A stretch of DNA of 64,000 nucleotides from the NCBI GenBank assembly GCA_001805105.1, contig MHEE01000002.1, positions 80,476-144,475 on the forward strand, read 5' to 3'. A program made the translations under genes and the position numbers. The number at the start of each line of letters is the position of its first letter. Position 1 is the first letter of the stretch. Below the pieces are notes generated by a model that saw only the letters and a list, made by a program, of their open reading frames with translations, searched no databases and was not told where the DNA came from. Source of the stretch: Nitrospirae bacterium GWF2_44_13. Lineage in GTDB: Bacteria; Nitrospirota; Thermodesulfovibrionia; Thermodesulfovibrionales; UBA1546. Shown piece after piece: positions 17,281 through 23,602 of this stretch.

Positions 17281-17311
17281 AAAAAGCCCCGATATTATCG
17301 GGGCTTTTTTT
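17281..17311 (-). terminator. Terminator between pstS and pstC
   Basis: GCCCCGAT (17286-17293) pairs with ATCGGGGC (17297-17304) around a 3-base loop, with A5 on one side and T7 on the other, so it can act in both directions. Being after pstS it would limit read-through, giving more binding protein than permease. Confidence 0.85.
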
Positions 17312-17323
17312 ACCAATACCGCC

Positions 17324-18331
17324 TTATTTCTTCTCTTCCAGTTTTAAAAGTTCCTCTATCTTCATCCCTACTTTTTCTTCGCCTCCGAACATGCTTCCCG
17401 TCTTCATCTTGGAGTAACGCTGCTGTGCAAGCTTGTAAGCATTCACCGGCAGAGGAACATATTTTACCTGAGCGGAAAGCTTTGCCGCATTCCTGAGGTA
17501 GTATTCAACAAATTCTTTCACCTCCGGCTTTTCTGAAGCGGACTTCTTGCTTACATAGATAAACAACGGCCTGGAAAGAGGCGCATATGTTCCGTCCATA
17601 ACAGTCTGCATGGAAGGTATTACCTCTTTGTTTGTCGCTGGGTTTACGATCGGCACGACCTTCAGCCTTTTCTTGTTCTCTTCGTAATATGCAAGGCCGA
17701 AATAGCCGAGTGCATTTTTGTCGCCGGATATTCCTTGGACAAGGACATTATCATCCTCGCTTGCTGTGAAATCTCCCCTGGACGACTTTGATTTCCCGAC
17801 GATCGCCTCGGTAAAGTAATCGAAGGTTCCCGAATCAGCGCCGGGACCAAAGAGTTTCAGTTTTGCGTCAGGCCATTCAGGCCTTACATCGTTCCACTTT
17901 TTTACTTTCCCTTGTGCAGCGGGCTCCCACATTTTTTTGAGATCCGCAACAGTCAGAGACTTTATCCAAGTGTTTTTAGGATTAATCAATACTGCAAGGC
18001 CGTCATATGCAACCGGAAGTTCAATATACTCAATCCCCTGCTGCTTGCATACGTCTATCTCTTTCTTGAGTATGGGCCTTGATGCATCTGATATGTCTGT
18101 CCCTCCACGGCAGAATTTCTTGAACCCACCGCCTGTGCCTGAAATGCCTACAGTGACCTTCACTGCGCCTCTTTTTGCCTTCTGGAATTCCTCGGCAACA
18201 GCCTCTGTAATCGGATAGACTGTGCTTGAGCCGTCAATCCTAATGAGCTTGTCGTCTGCCTTTGAGATAGTTATGTTCATGAATATCACAACTACCAGAA
18301 CTGCTACGCCCAAAACTATTTTCTTAAACAT
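17324..18331 (-). CDS. pstS: Phosphate ABC transporter substrate-binding protein
   Basis: PstS captures phosphate in the periplasm and delivers it to PstCA. An N-terminal signal peptide (about 1-26, cleaved near SKADDK) is followed by the phosphate-binding motif IDGSSTVYPITEAVAEEF, GISGTGGGFKKFCRGGTDISDASRPI and, later, GADSGTFDYFTEAIVG. These match the loops that bind the oxyanion. The length of 335 residues is normal. GGAGGG precedes the ATG. It lies downstream of phoB-phoR on the same strand and has its own promoter with four Pho repeats. Confidence 0.97.
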   Translation of the reverse strand: MFKKIVLGVAVLVVVIFMNITISKADDKLIRIDGSSTVYPITEAVAEEFQKAKRGAVKVTVGISGTGGGFKKFCRGGTDISDASRPILKKEIDVCKQQGIEYIELPVAYDGLAVLINPKNTWIKSLTVADLKKMWEPAAQGKVKKWNDVRPEWPDAKLKLFGPGADSGTFDYFTEAIVGKSKSSRGDFTASEDDNVLVQGISGDKNALGYFGLAYYEENKKRLKVVPIVNPATNKEVIPSMQTVMDGTYAPLSRPLFIYVSKKSASEKPEVKEFVEYYLRNAAKLSAQVKYVPLPVNAYKLAQQRYSKMKTGSMFGGEEKVGMKIEELLKLEEKK

Positions 18332-18370
18332 TCTTTGCCCTCCTTTAAATTATATCTTCTAACTGTGTTT

Positions 18371-18424
18371 ATTGTAACAGGGGATTGTTACAGGAATATT
18401 AAAGGGGTGTTAAGTTCTGATTAA
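18371..18424 (-). promoter_or_regulatory. Pho-box promoter of pstS
   Basis: On the - strand: TTAATC, TTAACA, TTAATA and GTAACA begin 11 bp apart (right edges 18424, 18413, 18402, 18391). Nine bases after the last repeat comes TACAAT (18376-18371) preceded by TGT. The first repeat overlaps the phoR stop codon. A second possible promoter, TTACAA-17 bp-TATAAT (18377-18349), overlaps it and could give a basal transcript. Confidence 0.75.
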
Positions 18425-20247
18425 CAGATAGGACAGAAAATTCTTGCCTTTGTGCCTTTTCCCTGAGTGCTTTCTATTTTCATTTCCCAGCCTTGCGCCT
18501 TTACAAGATGCTTCACTATCGCAAGGCCCAATCCTGTTCCGCCGAGTTCCCTTGAGCGGGAACTGTCAACCCTGTAAAACCTTTCGCCAAGGTGGGACAG
18601 ATGCTTCTGCGGAATGCCTATGCCGGTATCTTCAATGGAGATTTCTACGAAATTCCTGTCACGATGCACGATGCACGATGCACGATGCACGATGTTTTTA
18701 TCCTGCATCATGTATCCTGTATCTTGTATCGAGCGTGAGTGCACGCTCACCGTCACTCCTCCCGTTTCCGTAAACTTTATGCCGTTATCCACAAGATTAA
18801 GGAGTATCTGGGTCAAACGATTTCTGTCCGCTTTTATCTCGCAAAGATTTTCAGGCATCTCCTTTTTCAGATAAAGGCCCTTTATCTCAGCTTTGTTCCG
18901 CAATGTAGTAATAACTATACCAATAACATCGTCAAGGCTGACTGCTGTTTTCTCTATTTTTATATCGCCGAGTTCTATTCTTGAAAGCGTAAGCAGGTCT
19001 TCAACGAGCGAATTCAGGCGTTCGCTATGATTTTTAATTGTCTGTAAAAACCTTGAGGCGTTCTCCTTATCATTAATTGCGCCTCCAAGCAATGTCTCGG
19101 CAAACCCCTTTATTGCCGTAATGGGAGTTTTTATTTCATGGGATACGTTTGCCACAAAATCCCTTCTCATGTCCTCAAGCTGCTTCAGCCTTGTAATGTC
19201 ATGAAATGACAGCATGACACCCGACACATTCTCGCTCCCTGGCGGATAATAAAACGGCGCTGCCGTTGCCATAAGATAAAGTTCTTTTGGATATGCAATC
19301 TCAATCTCCTGTATAACAGATTCTTCCTTATCCGCAACCTTTTTCATGATATCGGTTAACCCGACATTTCTGATTACCTCCAGCAGAGGCCTGCCCTCTA
19401 TATCACGCTCAACCCCGAAAACTTTTTTTGCAGCAGGATTACAGATCAACACCTTGCCCTGAGCGTCTAAAAGCACAAAGCCATCAGGCACATTCTTCAA
19501 AAGCTCTTCCATCCTATGCCTGTCCTCATTGCTCTGCTCAAGCCGCTTCTTGAGTTCATGCGCCATGGCATTTATATTTTTTGCGAGTTCTCCTATTTCT
19601 CCCTTTTCCTTAAGAAACAGTCTTGTCTTGAAATTGCCTGCTGTAACTTCTCTTGAAAAAGCCGCGATCTCTTCAATTGATTTCGTAACCCTCCGTGCCT
19701 GCAAAAGGCCTGTCAGAATAGCCGCAAGCAGGGTGACAATTGATGCTATAGCTATGCGCATCCGCAGGGAAGAGATTGCTTTTTCCATGTCATGCAGCGG
19801 TACGGCAAGCCTTAAGAAGCCTTTATGATTTTTTTCATCCAGCAAAACGGCGAAATAGAAAAAATCTTTCTTCACTGTTCTGCTGAAATGTATGGAACTG
19901 CCGGTATTGCTAACTGCCGCTTCTTGAATCTCAGGCCTGTCAAGATGGTTTTCCATCTTCCCTGATAACTCATCAGAATCTCCTATTACTTTCCCATCGC
20001 TCGCAATAACCGTTATCCTTGCGCCTGTCTTTTCCTTATACCGCCTGCTGAAATCATCCAGACTGTCCTTGGAATGCCTTGGTATCTCATCGGCAATTAA
20101 ACCGGCCTGAATTCCCAGGCTTTCTTTCAGCTTTGAAATATGATTATCCTTAATAACCTGCGAGAGGTATATTTCAAGAGGGATAAAAAACAGAGGGGCT
20201 ATAATGATATATGAAAGCAGAATCCTTCTAAAGAGGACACGTTTCAT
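18421..20247 (-). CDS. phoR: Phosphate regulon sensor histidine kinase PhoR
   Basis: PhoR senses phosphate status through PhoU/Pst and phosphorylates PhoB. Order: span 1 (about 7-28), a periplasmic sensor domain (about 30-155), span 2 (about 160-182), HAMP (about 185-240), PAS (about 255-360), HisKA with H-box FVANVSHEIKTPITAIKGFAETL (about 365-430) and HATPase_c with the N, G1 (EDTGIGIPQKHL) and G2 (GGTGLGLAIVKHLV) boxes. The length of 608 residues is within range. An extra segment of about 27 residues, encoded by heptamer repeats (18655-18735), lies between strands of the ATPase domain just before EDTGIGIP. It overlaps phoB by four bases. Confidence 0.94.
   Translation of the reverse strand: MKRVLFRRILLSYIIIAPLFFIPLEIYLSQVIKDNHISKLKESLGIQAGLIADEIPRHSKDSLDDFSRRYKEKTGARITVIASDGKVIGDSDELSGKMENHLDRPEIQEAAVSNTGSSIHFSRTVKKDFFYFAVLLDEKNHKGFLRLAVPLHDMEKAISSLRMRIAIASIVTLLAAILTGLLQARRVTKSIEEIAAFSREVTAGNFKTRLFLKEKGEIGELAKNINAMAHELKKRLEQSNEDRHRMEELLKNVPDGFVLLDAQGKVLICNPAAKKVFGVERDIEGRPLLEVIRNVGLTDIMKKVADKEESVIQEIEIAYPKELYLMATAAPFYYPPGSENVSGVMLSFHDITRLKQLEDMRRDFVANVSHEIKTPITAIKGFAETLLGGAINDKENASRFLQTIKNHSERLNSLVEDLLTLSRIELGDIKIEKTAVSLDDVIGIVITTLRNKAEIKGLYLKKEMPENLCEIKADRNRLTQILLNLVDNGIKFTETGGVTVSVHSRSIQDTGYMMQDKNIVHRASCIVHRDRNFVEISIEDTGIGIPQKHLSHLGERFYRVDSSRSRELGGTGLGLAIVKHLVKAQGWEMKIESTQGKGTKARIFCPIC
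18661..18735 (-). repeat. Two heptamer arrays inserted in frame in the PhoR ATPase domain
   Basis: ACGATGC is repeated 4.9 times at 18661-18694. After a short T-rich bridge come TCCTGCA, TCATGTA, TCCTGTA and TCTTGTA at 18701-18728, all in 7-bp phase. On the coding strand they encode the unusual IQDTGYMMQDKNIVHRASC and IVHR residues. Because 7 is not a multiple of 3, repeat number must be limited to combinations that keep the frame. Confidence 0.8.
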
Positions 20248-20939
20248 TGCTTGCCGTCAAAAAAATAACCCGCGCCGCGCATGGTCTTGATATAGCGGGG
20301 ACTTGAAGGATTTTCCTCAATCTGCGCGCGCAGCCTTCTTATATGCACATCCACTGTTCTCGGCTCAACGAAGGCCTCATCGCTCCAGACTGCATTGAGA
20401 AGTTGTTCGCGGTTAAAAACCCTACCCTTTCTTTCAACGAGATAAAGAAGAAGCCTGAATTCTGTAGCGCTCAGTTTAAGCGGGATGCCTTTGCGGGTTA
20501 CGGCATACGCATCCTTATCTATAACTAGGCCGCCTTCTTTTATTATGCGGGCTGATGCAGGCCTTTCTTCCACCCTCCTGAGAACAGCATTAACCCTTGC
20601 AACAAGCTCTCTGGGGCTGAAAGGTTTTGTAATGTAGTCGTCTGCGCCCATCTCAAGTCCGAGAACCTTGTCAACTTCTCCTCCTTTTGCGGTGAGCATT
20701 ATAACAGGAAGAGAAGATGTTGCGGGATCATTTCTTATTATCCTGCAAAGTTCAATGCCCTGAAGTCCGGGAAGCATGAGGTCCAGGATTACAAGGTCAT
20801 AATTGCCTTTCTTTATCTTTGCGAGGGCTGTTTCGCCATCCGGGGCTGAATCTGCAGCAAAACCTTCTTTTTTGAGATTATACGTTATAAGGTCAACAAT
20901 ATCTTTTTCATCATCAACAATTAAAACTTTCTTTGCCAT
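20244..20939 (-). CDS. phoB: Phosphate regulon response regulator PhoB/PhoP
   Basis: This OmpR-class transcription factor binds Pho boxes when phosphorylated by PhoR. The receiver domain (1-120) has the acidic pair DDEKD at the start, phospho-acceptor Asp in LVILDLMLPG (about residue 54), and the conserved Thr/Lys in MLTAKG and YITKPFSP. The C-terminal winged helix (about 135-231) shows LSATEFRLLLYLVERKGRVFNREQLL and VDVHIRRLRAQIEENPSSPRYIKTMRGAGY. The length of 231 residues is normal. Its likely targets, the 11-bp repeat promoters of pstS and pstC, are 2-4 kb downstream. Confidence 0.96.
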   Translation of the reverse strand: MAKKVLIVDDEKDIVDLITYNLKKEGFAADSAPDGETALAKIKKGNYDLVILDLMLPGLQGIELCRIIRNDPATSSLPVIMLTAKGGEVDKVLGLEMGADDYITKPFSPRELVARVNAVLRRVEERPASARIIKEGGLVIDKDAYAVTRKGIPLKLSATEFRLLLYLVERKGRVFNREQLLNAVWSDEAFVEPRTVDVHIRRLRAQIEENPSSPRYIKTMRGAGYFFDGKQ

Positions 20940-20980
20940 ACTGATAAAATGCTATAACCTTCTTGCATAAAAATCAACTC

Positions 20981-21415
20981 TCAGGGTTTTATTTTTCTAA
21001 AGCTGTCCAGTGAAACTATCTTCCCTTTAGTCACAGCATCTTTTTTATCGTTCCTGATTTTTTGAGGCACTGACAGAGAATCTTTAGTTTCCATCATATC
21101 CCACCTGTCAAATTTTATCTTCGCATCAGGAGAATACACGGAGATTATATCATCGGAGTGCAAAAAACAGTTCTCAACTTTATTGTTAGAGCCGAATCCG
21201 AGCGTTGTAACTATGCTTCCGTCTTCGGTCCACTGAAGGGTTTTATAGTTTTTGCTGTTAAATGCCAGCACAAGCCCGCTTTCTTTTTCTTCGTCAGTAA
21301 AACCCCTGTCCCCTATCACAGTGCGTTCAGACTGCTTGATTACGACAAAAACCCTGCCGTAGTCATTCATCATGTCATAAAATAAATTCTGGAGATACTT
21401 GACTTGCTTTTTCAT
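20981..21415 (-). CDS. Protein of unknown function, next to tRNA-Arg
   Basis: A soluble 144-residue protein. An N-terminal helix (MKKQVKYLQNLFYDMMNDYG) precedes a beta-rich core (VFVVIKQ, LVLAFN, TLQWTEDGSIVTTLGFG, DDIISVYSPDA) and a polar C-terminal tail ending in GKIVSLDSFRKIKP. The short N-terminal helix, the beta core with a Gly-Phe-Gly turn and the flexible tail recall SspB-type ClpXP adaptors, but this is only a structural impression. Its ATG is 9 bases past the 3' end of the tRNA gene, with no Shine-Dalgarno site. It may be translated from an mRNA freed by tRNA 3' processing. Confidence 0.7.
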   Translation of the reverse strand: MKKQVKYLQNLFYDMMNDYGRVFVVIKQSERTVIGDRGFTDEEKESGLVLAFNSKNYKTLQWTEDGSIVTTLGFGSNNKVENCFLHSDDIISVYSPDAKIKFDRWDMMETKDSLSVPQKIRNDKKDAVTKGKIVSLDSFRKIKP

Positions 21416-21424
21416 AATTTAAAG

Positions 21425-21498
21425 TGCCCCCTGCAAGAATCGAACTTGCGACCCCAGGTTTAGGAAACCTGTGCTCTATCCTACTGAGCTAAGGGGGC
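21425..21498 (-). tRNA. tRNA-Arg (anticodon CCU)
   Basis: A full cloverleaf on the - strand: acceptor GCCCCCT/AGGGGGC with discriminator A, D arm TAGCTCAGTAGGATAGAGCA, anticodon stem CAGGT/ACCTG with loop TTCCTAA (anticodon CCT, positions 34-36), and T arm with GTTCGATTC. The CCA end is not encoded. It reads AGG codons, which are common in the genes here. Confidence 0.97.
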
Positions 21499-21508
21499 TG
21501 TCAACAAA

Positions 21509-21543
21509 AGTTAAAATTTAAAAGTGAAAAGTTAAAATTATCA
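21509..21543 (-). repeat. Heptamer array upstream of tRNA-Arg
   Basis: AGTTAAA, ATTTAAA, AGTGAAA, AGTTAAA and ATTATCA in continuous 7-bp phase on the + strand. It lies in the 110-bp gap between the tRNA 5' end and the cobA-hemD gene stop. Confidence 0.6.
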
Positions 21544-21608
21544 GACAAAAAACTATGGTAGTTATGATACCATTTCATAAAACAGGCAGTCCAGTTGCGC
21601 GTGAATCT

Positions 21609-23162
21609 TTATACGGCAGCCTGCCTCTTTGCCGCCCATTTTATAATATCTTCAGCCATCGCCTTGATTGTCGCAGTCTCAGGCATAATCTCAACTTTGA
21701 GACCTGCCTTTTCAACTGCCCTTGCAGTCACAGGCCCTATAACGGCAATCGCAACACCCCTGAGAAGCTCATCCGCATCTGCTCCCATAATCTCCATGAA
21801 GTTGTCGAATGTTGACGCGCTTGTGAATGTCGCAACTGATATGCGCCCTTCCTTTAAAAAACGCTTTAACCGTTTGCCGTGCATCTCAGGCTTGACCGCG
21901 CGGTAAGCTGCAGGGACATCAATCTCTCCGCCTGATTCTCTCACCTTCTCAGGAAAAATCTCTCTTGCCTTCTCAGCGCGCGGGAGTAAAATCTTTATCC
22001 CCTTTAAACTTGGGGTTTTTAATTTTGAATTTTGAATTTTTAGAAACGCTTCGATGAGTCCTTCCGCATTAAATTCCTCAGGTATTAAGTCAACCTTAAT
22101 TCCGTATCTTTGTATTTCCGCTGCTGTCTTTGTTCCAATCGCGCATATCCTTATGCCTTTCAAATCCCTTATATCTTTATCTTTTTCCATCAGCCTTTTA
22201 AGGAAATATTCCACGCCCTTGCCGCTCGTAAAAATAATCCAGTTATACGCCCCAATCTTATTTATCGCGCTGTCAAGTTCATCATAGTTTTCCGGCGGCG
22301 CTATCTCTATCGTCGGAAACTCAATTATCTCTGCACCCAAATCTTCAAGAGGTTCAAATCCTCCGGCATGTTCTCTTGTCACAAGCACCCTGTGCCCGAA
22401 CATTGGTTTTTTCTCATACCACATTAGTCTCTCTCTTAATTTCACGACTTCGCCGATAACCATAACGGCAGGCGGCTTTATATCTTTTTCCTTCACAATG
22501 TCAACAATGTCTCTCAGAGTGCCTGTTATGGTCTTCTGGTCAGGCCTTGTGCCCCACCTTATCACGGCAACAGGCGTGTCCGGGCTTCTGCCGTTTTCCA
22601 TCAGCTTCTTTACGAGAACATCCATATTTTTCACAGCCATTAAAAAAATCAGGGTGCCGGCTCCTGTTGCAAGCTTTGACCAGTCTATCGCAGACTCTTC
22701 TTTTGTCATGTCCTCATAACCGGGAATTACCGCAAATGAAGATGAATATCCCCTGTGCGTGATAGGGATGCCTGCGTATGCAGGCGCTGCCACAGCAGAA
22801 CTTACACCGGGCACAACCTCAAAATCAATATTGTTTTCAGCAAGCGCCTCTGCCTCTTCTCCTCCCCTGCCGAATACAAAGGGATCGCCGCCTTTAAGCC
22901 TGCAGACTACCTTCCCTTCCTTTGCCTTTTCAACGAGAACCTTGTTTATTTCATCCTGCGTCATTGTATGGTGCCCGCCTCTCTTGCCGGCGTATATGAA
23001 TTCAGCATCATGTTTTATATAATTCAAAACCTGCGCATTTAAATGGAAATCATAAACCACCGCATCTGCTCTCTGGAGGCATTTCATGCCTTTGACTGTC
23101 AGCAGTCCTATATCACCGGGGCCTGCGCCAACAAGATAAACTCTGCCTTTTTTCTCGTTCAT
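21609..23162 (-). CDS. cobA-hemD: Fused uroporphyrinogen-III C-methyltransferase / uroporphyrinogen-III synthase
   Basis: A two-domain enzyme. The N-terminal half (about 1-245) is CobA/SUMT, which adds two methyl groups to uroporphyrinogen III to give precorrin-2. It has VYLVGAGPGDIGLLTVKG, RLKGGDPFVFGRGGEEA and VPGVSSAVAAPAYAGIPITHR. The C-terminal half (about 255-517) is HemD, which cyclises hydroxymethylbilane. The fusion is common in Clostridia, Nitrospirota and relatives and commits tetrapyrrole to sirohaem and B12; NrdJ, a B12 enzyme, lies just upstream on the other strand. The HemD part contains an expanded loop (FLKIQNSKLKTPSL) encoded by the TTTTGAA heptamers at 22016-22043. Confidence 0.95.
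   Translation of the reverse strand: MNEKKGRVYLVGAGPGDIGLLTVKGMKCLQRADAVVYDFHLNAQVLNYIKHDAEFIYAGKRGGHHTMTQDEINKVLVEKAKEGKVVCRLKGGDPFVFGRGGEEAEALAENNIDFEVVPGVSSAVAAPAYAGIPITHRGYSSSFAVIPGYEDMTKEESAIDWSKLATGAGTLIFLMAVKNMDVLVKKLMENGRSPDTPVAVIRWGTRPDQKTITGTLRDIVDIVKEKDIKPPAVMVIGEVVKLRERLMWYEKKPMFGHRVLVTREHAGGFEPLEDLGAEIIEFPTIEIAPPENYDELDSAINKIGAYNWIIFTSGKGVEYFLKRLMEKDKDIRDLKGIRICAIGTKTAAEIQRYGIKVDLIPEEFNAEGLIEAFLKIQNSKLKTPSLKGIKILLPRAEKAREIFPEKVRESGGEIDVPAAYRAVKPEMHGKRLKRFLKEGRISVATFTSASTFDNFMEIMGADADELLRGVAIAVIGPVTARAVEKAGLKVEIMPETATIKAMAEDIIKWAAKRQAAV
22016..22043 (-). repeat. TTTTGAA heptamers inside hemD
   Basis: Four 7-bp units on the + strand: TTTTTAA, TTTTGAA twice, TTTTTAG. The central unit is the exact reverse complement of TTCAAAA, the unit in aroC at 6231-6258. 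It encodes KIQNSKLK in an expected loop of the HemD domain. Confidence 0.7.
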
Positions 23163-23300
23163 AAACAGATAATTTTAACACAAATAAGCAGAAGCTCTCT
23201 CCATTAAATATGCCTTGAAAATTCACTAACAAACTCTCAACACTGATTTCACCGATAAAATCCTTGTAAATCACGCAGTTATAAAAAAATAACTTTCTGC

Positions 23301-23329
23301 TTGACATACACAAGATATTGTGGTTTAAT
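23301..23329 (+). promoter_or_regulatory. Sigma70 promoter of the Cys-rich protein-nrdJ operon
   Basis: TTGACA (23301-23306), a 17-bp spacer and TTTAAT (23324-23329). The downstream ATG at 23385 has its own AAGGAG, leaving a normal leader of about 50 bases. The position excludes translation starts upstream of 23336. Confidence 0.65.
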
Positions 23330-23384
23330 TACTGAAACTTCATTCAACAACACTAATTATTGGAATACAAGGAGACTCCGGTTC

Positions 23385-23558
23385 ATGGAGATTTGCAAGG
23401 GCCTTGAAGATTGGTTTTCCTGCCTGAAATGCCCTGATATCTGTACAAAAGCCTGTCCGATAGAAAAAGAAAATGCTATTGAAGCGATGAGACAGCGGAT
23501 GAATTTGCGGGAAAGCTATAACAGTCCCGAGAAGCTCGGGGCTGATTCGCTGAAGTGA
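23385..23558 (+). CDS. Small cysteine-rich protein upstream of nrdJ
   Basis: A 57-residue protein, MEICKGLEDWFSCLKCPDIC onward, with five cysteines in the first 30 residues (CKG, CLKCPDICTKAC). The spacing C-x2-C-x3-C-x3-C could hold a metal or an Fe-S cluster. A longer open frame begins at 23301, but that lies in the promoter; the ATG at 23385 has AAGGAGACT at the right distance. It ends 44 bp before nrdJ and is very likely cotranscribed with it. The last residues (SPEKLGADS) are encoded over a palindrome also found in pilQ. I do not recognise the family. A role linked to the reductase is a guess based on position. Confidence 0.65.
   Translation: MEICKGLEDWFSCLKCPDICTKACPIEKENAIEAMRQRMNLRESYNSPEKLGADSLK
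23525..23541 (+). repeat. Short palindrome, second copy
   Basis: CCCGAG at 23526-23531 pairs with CTCGGG at 23535-23540 around AAG. With the preceding CAGT it matches the element at 4089-4108 in pilQ. It lies in the 3' coding end of the Cys-rich gene, 60 bp before nrdJ, with no T tract, so it is not a good terminator. Confidence 0.45.
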
Positions 23559-23602
23559 AAAAAGAAATCATATAAATCATACATTTTAAACAGGAGGAAT
23601 TT

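Noticed and set aside
18661..18735. CRISPR-like look of repeated words in phoR and similar arrays
   Set aside because: Units are 7-8 bp without spacers, several are inside coding frames, and no cas genes are present.
23163..23300. Possible cobalamin riboswitch before nrdJ or cobA-hemD
   Set aside because: The space is too short and no B12-box-like sequence is seen.
23301..23384. Longer N terminus of the Cys-rich protein from 23301
   Set aside because: That stretch is a TTGACA-17-TTTAAT promoter; the ATG at 23385 has a proper ribosome site.
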